Of a DNA stretch of 6,782 nt, positions 1 through 4,788 are shown one piece after another. Both the position numbers and the translations under genes were made by a program. Origin of the DNA: Candidatus Zhuqueibacterota bacterium (GTDB lineage: Bacteria > BS750m-G25); contig JADHWK010000082.1 in the NCBI GenBank assembly GCA_016783505.1, forward strand, positions 1 to 6,782, given 5' to 3'. The first letter of the stretch is position 1; each line of letters starts with the position of its first letter. The notes under the pieces were generated by a model. That model was not told where the DNA came from. It searched no databases and saw only the letters and a list, made by a program, of their open reading frames with translations.

Positions 1-443
1 ACTGGTTCCAGGGCCTGGGCCACTTCGCCAGCGGCGGCCCCGACCAGCTCCTCCGCATAGCCCTCCCTTTTTTTCCCGGACCGTCCCAGCAACTGCCAGG
101 TATTGAGAAAACGATCTTTAATCTGGGGATAGGCATTCCCCACCTGCCGGGCCAGGTAGCCCGGGCCAGGGTGGTGTTTAATCAGGACCGGAATTAATAG
201 GGGAATGACGAAATGGTAGACCAGCAGAAAAAGCCCCAAGACCAGCAGGGCCGAGACCAGCCCCGTACGTACCGGGCTGGAAAACCCGAATAGTCCCTCT
301 AAAACCACCGCCGCCAGCAGGGCCAGGCCGTAAGCCAGCCAGAATCCCACCAAGTTTTCGGCTATCTTGACCCGAAGCCAGCGCCGACGGAGGGCCTTCA
401 GCTTTTCTCTCATTACCACCAAACTTTTAGGAACAGGGTTCAT
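1..443 (-). CDS. Two-helix membrane protein, DUF4175-like, N-terminal part (runs off left edge)
   Basis: The reading frame is open without a stop for 147 codons from the ATG at 443 to the left edge, so only the N-terminus is present. A short basic N-terminus (RRRWLRVKIAE) leads into two hydrophobic segments at about residues 28-50 and 62-88. A soluble stretch follows, containing GYLARQVGNAYPQIKDRFLN, which resembles the segment after the second helix in DUF4175-type proteins (a pattern like A..iE...P.l..rl). These proteins are large inner-membrane proteins of unknown function, often found near DUF4159, MoxR and DUF58 genes. The DUF4159 gene lies immediately upstream on the same strand, which supports the call. 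Start choice is uncertain: the ATG at 443 has only a weak AGG six bases upstream, and another in-frame ATG lies at 461 with no Shine-Dalgarno. The family name comes from recalled similarity and context; that it is a coding region is fairly sure. Confidence 0.72.
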   Translation of the reverse strand, partial: MNPVPKSLVVMREKLKALRRRWLRVKIAENLVGFWLAYGLALLAAVVLEGLFGFSSPVRTGLVSALLVLGLFLLVYHFVIPLLIPVLIKHHPGPGYLARQVGNAYPQIKDRFLNTWQLLGRSGKKREGYAEELVGAAAGEVAQALEP

Positions 444-524
444 TTTAAACCTATAATTCATTGAAGTGGGGAAATATAATCGTCAATTTCTATTTCTAAT
501 CACACCGCTTCCTTCATTATTCCA

Positions 525-622
525 GTCATTCTGACCCCGAAGCTTCGGGGGAAGAATCTCATCGTTTACTCGAGACCACTCAGGACGAGATTCTTCATCC
601 CGATAAATCGGGATTCAGAACA
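525..622. repeat. Nested palindromic repeat, GTCATTCTGA...GAAGAATCTC family
   Basis: Two 36-base arms (525-560 and 587-622) flank a 26-base centre. The inner ends pair perfectly over 10 bases (GAAGAATCTC at 551-560 with GAGATTCTTC at 587-596). The outer ends pair as ATTCTGA against TTCAGAAC. Each arm also contains its own small palindrome: CCCGAAGCTTCGGG at 537-550 and CCCGATAAATCGGG at 599-612. From memory, the pattern GTCATTCTGA plus palindromic core plus GAAGAATCTC is a dispersed repeat in genomes of several phyla. Here it sits between two genes of one presumed transcript, where the RNA could fold into a cruciform-like structure. It could be a MITE-like relic or an RNA-stabilising element; the sequence does not decide. 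Confidence 0.8.
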
Positions 623-648
623 GCAATGTTTAGTTATAACGTTCTGAA
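614..648. repeat. 8-base inverted repeat just downstream of the DUF4159 stop
   Basis: TTCAGAAC (614-621) pairs perfectly with GTTCTGAA (641-648) around a 19-base loop. The left arm is shared with the outer edge of the larger palindrome, so the two structures are mutually exclusive at that end. The loop contains CAATGTTTAGTTAT (624-637), a near copy of a motif at 4749-4763. It lies 12 bases past the DUF4159 stop codon, but no T-tract follows on the minus strand, so I do not call it an intrinsic terminator. Confidence 0.5.
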
Positions 649-660
649 CCGAATTTGGTT

Positions 661-1371
661 TCAATGGGTTAACGCCCAGACGATAACGTTCGTTCCCATT
701 TTCAGGGCTGCCAGCCTTTTTTCTTCGGGATCCCCGTGCACCTCCGGGTCTTCCCAACCATCGCCTAAATCCGTTTCGTAGGTATAAAATACCACCAGCC
801 TCCCTTCGTAGAAGATGCCGAACCCCTGGGGGGGCTTGCCGTCATGTTCGTGAATCTTGGGCAAGCCGTTGGGAAAATCGAACCGGCAATGATAGATACC
901 GTGGGAAAAGGGGATTTCCACCAGCTCTCGGTCGGGGAAGACCCGCTTGATCTCCCGACGAAAATATTTGTCCATGCCGTAATTGTCGTCGGCGTGGAGA
1001 AACCCCCCGTGGGTCAGATGGCTTCTCAGCCTGCGGATCTCTTCGTCGGTCAGCTTGATTGCCCCGTGACCGGTCATGTAAAGGTAGGGATAGGCAAAGA
1101 AATCTTCATCCATAATCCCCACGTTCACTTCACGCTCGGCGGTTTCAATGTTTGTGTTTTCACGGACAAATCTCAGCAAATTAGGCAGGGAAGAAGGATC
1201 ACTGTACCAATCCCCACCGCCCCCGTATTTCACCCGTCCGATGGTGAATCGGCTCCCCGCATCCCTGGCGAAGGACACTAAGGCCAAAAGTGTCACAAAA
1301 AACACAAGAAACATAAAAGCAATTTGTCGTCGAATGACCGGATGCTTTAAATTCAATCTTATAGGCATCAT
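661..1371 (-). CDS. DUF4159 domain protein with N-terminal membrane anchor or signal peptide
   Basis: This 236-residue protein has a basic N-terminus (to R15), a hydrophobic segment at 17-35 and a possible cleavage site after SFA, so the domain should lie outside the cytoplasm. The DUF4159 domain follows (about 42-236) with features I recognise from the family: KYGGGGDWY near 48-56, YPYLYMTGHG at 94-103, GGFLHADDNYG at 122-132, SHGIYH at 156-161, TYETDLGDGWED at 197-208 and a closing NVIVWALTH. As I recall, the fold is related to class I glutamine amidotransferase or ThuA-like domains, but no catalytic activity is established. DUF4159 genes are commonly clustered with MoxR ATPase, DUF58, VWA and DUF4175-like genes; here the DUF4175-like gene follows on the same strand. 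Translation could start at 1371 or at the second Met (1368), which is better spaced from AGCAGG. The length looks complete. Function remains unknown. Confidence 0.9.
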   Translation of the reverse strand: MMPIRLNLKHPVIRRQIAFMFLVFFVTLLALVSFARDAGSRFTIGRVKYGGGGDWYSDPSSLPNLLRFVRENTNIETAEREVNVGIMDEDFFAYPYLYMTGHGAIKLTDEEIRRLRSHLTHGGFLHADDNYGMDKYFRREIKRVFPDRELVEIPFSHGIYHCRFDFPNGLPKIHEHDGKPPQGFGIFYEGRLVVFYTYETDLGDGWEDPEVHGDPEEKRLAALKMGTNVIVWALTH

Positions 1372-1381
1372 CCTGCTATCT

Positions 1382-1610
1382 TTACTTCAACACCACCAAT
1401 TTCTTCGTTTCTACAAATCCATTCACTTTAAGCCGACAAAAGTAAATCCCCCTCTCCCAGCCCGGAAGCATCAAAGTTCACCCGGTGATTTCCCCCTTCC
1501 TGAAATTCGTTAACCACTGTAATTACCTCCTGACCGGATAAGTTGTAAACCTTCATCACTACCTTACACGTTTCTTTAATGTCGTATCTTATCACAATTT
1601 TCAACTCGCC
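1382..1610 (-). pseudogene. Frameshifted remnant of a FlgD-like / type IX-type C-terminal secretion domain
   Basis: Translating the minus strand from 1610 gives a beta-rich tail containing YDIKETCKVVMKVYNLSGQE and VNFDASGLGEG. One base out of frame it continues as GIYFCRLKVNGFVETKKLVV LK and then TAA at 1384-1382. Together this is the classic end of FlgD-Ig-like / T9SS-type C-terminal domains (pattern: v.l.VYNl.Gq.V..l......G.h.v.fda..l..GiYf.rL......tkK.vvlK). The two halves are separated by a single extra base in a run of five G (Cs at 1448-1452 on the plus strand). The fragment begins right after an in-frame TAG (1613-1611), lacks the usual upstream proline/asparagine-rich strand, and has no secreted enzyme domain ahead of it. 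It is therefore a truncated relic, unless the G-run is a sequencing error, which would repair only the frameshift and not the truncation. It ends 10 bases before the DUF4159 start. Confidence 0.75.
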
Positions 1611-1623
1611 CTATTTATTCCTT

Positions 1624-2445
1624 TCACGCCAAAGCTTCCGCGGCCCCTGTAAAAAATTCCACCAGCGTCTTTATGGTAATTTCTTTGATCATCCTCGGTA
1701 AAGTTTTAATCTCATTAACCTTCAAAAATGCCGCCCCAATGTCCGCCCTCCGGTATCCCACCCCGAACTTGGGTCCCACCAGTTTTACCAAGTCTAATAT
1801 AGACTTATGATACCCGGCGATAAAATAAAGGTCCACAAAGTCCTTGGGCTCGGCCCGTTCCAAGATGGCATGTATCTTGTTCACCCCGATGTCCACCAGG
1901 CTATCCACCATCAGGTTTCCCACCTTTTTGGGAGTCTCAATAAAATCGTAGGGCATATAATCAAATTGGACAGTCAACAGGTTCTCAAAGGTAACGATCG
2001 TCCGGTTGCAAATCCTCCGAACCCTCGCTTCGGGAAACGAAAGCTCTGTTCTTAATCTTCCCACCAACATCTCTATGAGATTAATGGGAAATTCTTCCCG
2101 CGAAAAAAAATCCATGTCTTCAGAATGGCGGTGCTTTAGATAATACTCGGAGAGGGCGGTACCCCCGGTAAAGATAAATTGTTCACGGAGACTACTGTTC
2201 GAAAAGAGACGGAGAAACTCCCCTTGTGGTTGAGATAATACTGATTTTTCTGTTTTCATCTGGATAATCCTCATATACTTTTTATAAGGGACCGGAATGT
2301 CGGCCTTTTCAACCAGATTGAATTCCACCGTCCGAAGATCCCTGTCAGACCCGTATAGGACCTTTCTCTCCAATTCAAACAGGCGATTCTTCTGATCATC
2401 CTTGTATATCTTTTTGGTTGAGTAGTCCCAGAGCCAGTTCTTCAT
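1624..2445 (-). CDS. AbiEii/MenT-type nucleotidyltransferase with in-frame N-terminal DUF6922-like domain
   Basis: From the ATG at 2445 this gives 273 residues. Residues 68-273 are an AbiEii/AbiGii-like nucleotidyltransferase: GGTALSEYYL (94-103), then HRHSEDMDFF with the metal-binding pair D110 and D112, and later DIGVNKIHAILERAEPKDFV with K190, R197, K201, D202 and D205 in the family's conserved places. Such proteins transfer nucleotides to RNA or protein and act as toxins in type IV-like or MenAT-type toxin-antitoxin pairs; activity here is inferred. Residues 1-62 (WLWDYSTKKI, ERKVLYGSDRDLRTVE) resemble DUF6922-like small proteins usually encoded just upstream of such toxins. Here both are in one frame. 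An internal ATG at 2259 (Met63) has GAGG nine bases upstream, so the toxin part may also be made alone. The start overlaps the DUF456 stop as ATGA, implying coupled translation. An in-frame extension up to 2775 is only the shadow of DUF456. Confidence 0.85.
   Translation of the reverse strand: MKNWLWDYSTKKIYKDDQKNRLFELERKVLYGSDRDLRTVEFNLVEKADIPVPYKKYMRIIQMKTEKSVLSQPQGEFLRLFSNSSLREQFIFTGGTALSEYYLKHRHSEDMDFFSREEFPINLIEMLVGRLRTELSFPEARVRRICNRTIVTFENLLTVQFDYMPYDFIETPKKVGNLMVDSLVDIGVNKIHAILERAEPKDFVDLYFIAGYHKSILDLVKLVGPKFGVGYRRADIGAAFLKVNEIKTLPRMIKEITIKTLVEFFTGAAEALA
2269..2272 (-). promoter_or_regulatory. Possible internal ribosome binding site for Met63 of the nucleotidyltransferase
   Basis: GAGG on the minus strand stands nine bases upstream of the in-frame ATG at 2259-2257, exactly where the DUF6922-like segment ends and the toxin-type domain begins. 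The annotated start at 2445 has no clear Shine-Dalgarno of its own. This makes separate production of the short form plausible but unproven. Confidence 0.4.
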
Positions 2446-2936
2446 AATCTGAACCCAATCATAACCACCATGATTATGGCAGCCACCGTCTTCACCAGCA
2501 CCGCCCCGGCCCGGCCCAGGAAGGCCCCCCACCCGGCCCGGAAGCTGGTCGCCGAATCCCTCGCCTTGACATACTCCGCCAAAAACGCCCCCAAGAAGGC
2601 CCCCAGGATGGCGCCGATTACCGACCCTACCACGGGAAAGGTAACGGTCCCGATGATGGCCCCTAAGATGGACCCCAGGATAGCCAGCCACTGCCCCCCC
2701 CTGGAGGCCCCATACCGGGAGGCCATCCGTGCTAAAATTACGTAATCCAACCCCTCCATCAAAAGGGCGATCCAAAACAGGATTAAGACGAAGGGCAGGG
2801 TAATCCCATCAAATCCCGTTAACAGCCCGTAGACTAAGGCCGCACCGGAGATGATAAACGTCCCCGGCAGGCCAAAGGGGATCATCAGCACCCCCGCAAA
2901 CATGATGATCCAGATAATAATAAGCAGAAACCACAT
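2442..2936 (-). CDS. DUF456 family integral membrane protein
   Basis: This 164-residue, very hydrophobic protein matches the DUF456 pattern: an N-terminal helix (2-19), the motif PFGLPGTFII (20-29), further helices at about 30-42 and 46-66, the conserved ME-G-LDY segment (60-65), RYGASRGG (74-81), and a glycine-rich double helix (GSILGAIIG, VIGAILGAFLGAFLAE, about 88-121). An amphipathic linker and a last helix (143-162) complete it. DUF456 proteins are small inner-membrane proteins of unknown function, usually about this length, so the gene looks intact. The GxxxG-type repeats suggest tight helix packing. No good Shine-Dalgarno precedes the ATG at 2936. Its stop codon overlaps the start of the nucleotidyltransferase gene (ATGA at 2445-2442), so the two are probably co-translated, although I know of no functional link between these families. 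Confidence 0.9.
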   Translation of the reverse strand: MWFLLIIIWIIMFAGVLMIPFGLPGTFIISGAALVYGLLTGFDGITLPFVLILFWIALLMEGLDYVILARMASRYGASRGGQWLAILGSILGAIIGTVTFPVVGSVIGAILGAFLGAFLAEYVKARDSATSFRAGWGAFLGRAGAVLVKTVAAIIMVVMIGFRL

Positions 2937-3001
2937 AAGTAAGACGAATAATGCTGCGGACTTAATTTAATACTTTCGTCTTCGGGATAACAAAAAATTT
3001 G

Positions 3002-3030
3002 TTGACATTCTAAATTAAATTTTGTATATT
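3002..3030 (+). promoter_or_regulatory. Near-consensus sigma-70 promoter for the radical SAM gene
   Basis: TTGACA (3002-3007) is a perfect -35 box, followed by an optimal 17-base spacer and TATATT (3025-3030), one mismatch from the -10 consensus. Transcription would begin near 3037, leaving an AT-rich leader of about 135 bases before the ATG at 3173. The inverted repeat AACAAA/TTTGTT across the -35 box hints at repressor control, which is inference. Confidence 0.7.
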
Positions 3031-3161
3031 GAATATTATCAGTTGCATAAACAATAATTTTTACTAGAAGAATATTACAACTGTCGGTAAAACGATATAA
3101 TTATCTTTGAAATAATTATTATTAATATAATAAATCAAATTAAAATAAGCAAGAGTATCAT

Positions 3162-3168
3162 AAGAAGG
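3162..3168 (+). promoter_or_regulatory. Ribosome binding site of the radical SAM gene
   Basis: AAGAAGG lies four bases before the ATG at 3173 and supports that start. No other in-frame start with a Shine-Dalgarno is seen nearby. Confidence 0.65.
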
Positions 3169-3172
3169 TTCT

Positions 3173-4501
3173 ATGGAAACAACCAATACTGCACCAAATA
3201 TTCGATTTCTTACTATCTCAAGACCCAAGTACAAAGCTTACACCCTTCAAAACTTCCGGCTGCTTCCTCAAATCCAGAAACTATCAGAGGAGCAAAAATT
3301 TGCAATGGAAGTGGTTGGTCATGTTTTTCCGTTTAAAACAAACAATTATGTGGTGGAAGAGCTGATAAACTGGGACAGCGTTCCCAACGATCCTGTTTTT
3401 ACACTTACTTTTCCCCAAAGGGAGATGCTCACTCCCCCTCACTTTGAAAAAATGGCGGCCGTTCTCAGAAACAGCTCCAGCAAACATAAGATTAAAGAGA
3501 TGGCTAACAAAATTCGTTGGGAACTAAATCCCCATCCTGCGGGACAGATGGAACATAACATACCTACCTTAAAAGGTGAAACGCTGGAAGGGGTGCAGCA
3601 TAAGTACAAAGAGACCGTCCTTTTTTTCCCCAGTCAGGGACAAACCTGTCATGCGTACTGTACGTTTTGCTTTCGTTGGCCCCAGTTCGTGGGCATAAGC
3701 GAGCTGAAATTTGCTATGCGGGAGACAGAGTGTCTCATCCAATATATCCGTAAGCATCCCGAAATTTCAGATATTCTTTTCACTGGCGGTGACCCCCTGA
3801 TCATGAAGACCAAGACCCTGGCTACCTACATCAAGGCTCTTCTTGAAGCAGACCTCCCCTGTCTTCAAACAATCAGGATAGGCACGAAGGCATTGGCGTT
3901 TTGGCCTTACAAATTTTCAACCGATCCTGATGCGGATGAATTGCTGGCCCTGTTTACAAGGGTGACTCAGGCCGGCAAGCACCTCGCTATTATGTCCCAC
4001 TTTACCCATCCACGTGAGCTGGGAACTGAGGCAGTACAAGAGGCTATCTTCCGAATTCAAGAAACCGGTGCCCAGATAAGAACCCAATCCCCGGTAATAG
4101 CTCATATTAATGATCAGCCGGAGGTTTGGACAGAGATGTGGAAGGAGCAAGTGAAGCTGGGTTGTGTCCCATACTATATGTTTGTGATGCGAAATACCGG
4201 GGCCCAACATTACTTCGGCGTTCCTTTAGTGCGAGCGTGGAAAATCTTTCGGGAGGCATACCGGAAGGTGAGTGGCCTTTCACGGACGGTTCGGGGGCCA
4301 AGTATGTCCACAATTCCTGGGAAGGTGCAGGTTCTGGGCGTGAAGGAGGTTAAGGGAGAGAGGGTTTTCGTATTAAGATTCTTACAGGGGAGGAACCCTG
4401 ATTGGGTCATGCGCCCGTTTTTTGCTAAATATGATAAGAAAGCTTTATGGCTCGATGAACTGAAGCCGGCATTTGGGGAGAAAAAGTTTTTCTTCGAGTA
4501 A
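3173..4501 (+). CDS. KamA-family radical SAM protein (lysine 2,3-aminomutase-like, altered substrate site)
   Basis: This is a 442-residue intact protein. The radical SAM cluster motif is CHAYCTFC (C159, C163, C166; CX3CX2C), followed by TGGDPLIMKT (204-213) for SAM binding, IRIGTKALAF (234-243), and SHFTHPREL (275-283), which matches the SHFNHP-like segment of the family. The C-terminus has STIPGKV with K384 at the position of the PLP-binding lysine (Lys337 of clostridial lysine 2,3-aminomutase). The family moves amino groups by a 5'-deoxyadenosyl radical. However, aligning PYYMFVMRNTGAQHYFGVP (333-351) with PYYLYQCDL... puts R340 where the lysine-binding Asp293 should be, and S377 falls at Asp330. 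Lysine is therefore unlikely to be the substrate; glutamate 2,3-aminomutase, as I recall, also replaces both. A conserved-looking tail (GRNPDWV, ending KFFFE) suggests a distinct subfamily. The gene is the only plus-strand gene here, has its own promoter and no operon partner. Confidence 0.88.
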   Translation: METTNTAPNIRFLTISRPKYKAYTLQNFRLLPQIQKLSEEQKFAMEVVGHVFPFKTNNYVVEELINWDSVPNDPVFTLTFPQREMLTPPHFEKMAAVLRNSSSKHKIKEMANKIRWELNPHPAGQMEHNIPTLKGETLEGVQHKYKETVLFFPSQGQTCHAYCTFCFRWPQFVGISELKFAMRETECLIQYIRKHPEISDILFTGGDPLIMKTKTLATYIKALLEADLPCLQTIRIGTKALAFWPYKFSTDPDADELLALFTRVTQAGKHLAIMSHFTHPRELGTEAVQEAIFRIQETGAQIRTQSPVIAHINDQPEVWTEMWKEQVKLGCVPYYMFVMRNTGAQHYFGVPLVRAWKIFREAYRKVSGLSRTVRGPSMSTIPGKVQVLGVKEVKGERVFVLRFLQGRNPDWVMRPFFAKYDKKALWLDELKPAFGEKKFFFE

Positions 4502-4788
4502 AGCGCTGTTCATGAAATACATTAGTTATGATCTAAACTATTGTAAAAATCAATTAGACGATAATCGTAGCCGGTTTATCGGTGAGGATACCCGTATCGG
4601 CTTTCGGTAACGGCGTTCGGTATTCGGCAAACCGGGCTACGAAAAACCAATGCCGGGCTTCGATACGGGCTTCCCGAAGCTTCGGGATAAACGATATACG
4701 GTCATAAGACGAACGATACATTCAAAAACACCCCCTTATTGAAAAATACAATAGTTTAGTTATGATATCAAACCGAGGAAATCGGAGA
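4502..4788. other. Convergent intergenic spacer rich in inverted repeats
   Basis: These 287 bases lie between the ends of the radical SAM gene (plus) and the SurA-like gene (minus) and contain no credible ORF. Nearly all of it is the palindromic element at 4533-4759, listed separately. A small hairpin CCGA...TCGG (4773-4785) just beyond the SurA stop has a four-pair stem with no proper T-tract. I see no clear intrinsic terminator for either gene. Confidence 0.6.
4533..4759. repeat. MITE-like or structured element bounded by 13-base inverted repeats
   Basis: The outer ends CTAAACTATTGTA (4533-4545) and TACAATAGTTTAG (4747-4759) are perfect inverted repeats of 13 bases. Inside are TCGTAGCCGGTTT (4565-4577) against AAACCGGGCTACGA (4629-4642, one-base bulge), CCCGTATCG (4591-4599) against CGATACGGG (4661-4669), and the perfect palindrome CCCGAAGCTTCGGG (4673-4686). 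The second and third pairs interleave, so as RNA they would form a pseudoknot or alternative folds. There are also near-direct repeats CCGGGCTACGA (4632-4642) and CCGGGCTTCGA (4653-4663). TTAGTTATGAT occurs in direct orientation at both edges (4522-4532, 4756-4766). There is no transposase and no obvious target duplication. It may be a small non-autonomous mobile element or a structured transcript end shared by both convergent genes. Confidence 0.6.

Larger units (their letters stand above)
444..660. other. Intergenic spacer between DUF4159 and DUF4175-like genes
   Basis: This 217-base gap separates two co-directional minus-strand genes and has no convincing ORF. Most of it is the nested palindrome at 525-622 plus the smaller inverted repeat at 614-648, listed separately. 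The part next to the downstream gene (444-520) is AT-rich and shows no consensus promoter that I can defend. The hairpins lack a T-run on either strand, so a rho-independent terminator is not supported. Confidence 0.6.
2937..3172. other. AT-rich divergent intergenic region
   Basis: This 236-base stretch between the leftward DUF456 gene and the rightward radical SAM gene is strikingly AT-rich compared with its neighbours. It holds the rightward promoter listed separately. A 6-base inverted repeat AACAAA (2989-2994) / TTTGTT (2998-3003) overlaps that promoter's -35 box and could be an operator. In the leader there is CAGTTG (3040-3045) paired with CAACTG (3078-3083), and GAATATTA occurs at 3031-3038 and 3070-3077. 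A weak leftward promoter (TTGTTA at 2993-2988, 15-base spacer, TATTAA at 2972-2967) could serve DUF456. I see no ORF or RNA gene in it. Confidence 0.6.

Noticed and set aside
525-622. CRISPR-like array
   Set aside because: There are only two arms in inverted orientation, with no direct repeats at regular spacing.
844-1281. Plus-strand open frame of 145 codons
   Set aside because: It lies fully opposite the DUF4159 gene, shows no family resemblance and has no promoter or ribosome binding site of note.
2470-2745. Plus-strand open frame rich in Ala, Pro and Lys
   Set aside because: It is the antisense image of the glycine-rich DUF456 coding sequence.
2446-2775. N-terminal extension of the nucleotidyltransferase frame up to an ATG at 2775
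   Set aside because: The 110 extra residues are rich in Gly and Arg and lie antisense-free but out of frame over DUF456, whose protein matches its family well. They are a shadow frame, and the start at 2445 fits the ATGA coupling.
3031-3172. A lysine-type riboswitch in the leader of the aminomutase-like gene
   Set aside because: The leader is very AT-rich and lacks the GC-rich multi-helix junction expected of that riboswitch; only short dyads are visible.
4126-4353. Small open frame inside the radical SAM gene on the same strand
   Set aside because: It is an alternate frame within a well-supported gene and has no features of its own.
4673-4700. Rho-independent terminator at the CCCGAAGCTTCGGG palindrome
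   Set aside because: The stem has no unpaired loop to speak of and is followed by ATAAACG on one strand and GCCCG on the other, with no T-run.
4773-4785. Terminator hairpin just past the SurA stop
   Set aside because: Only four base pairs and a weak T-tract; too feeble to call.
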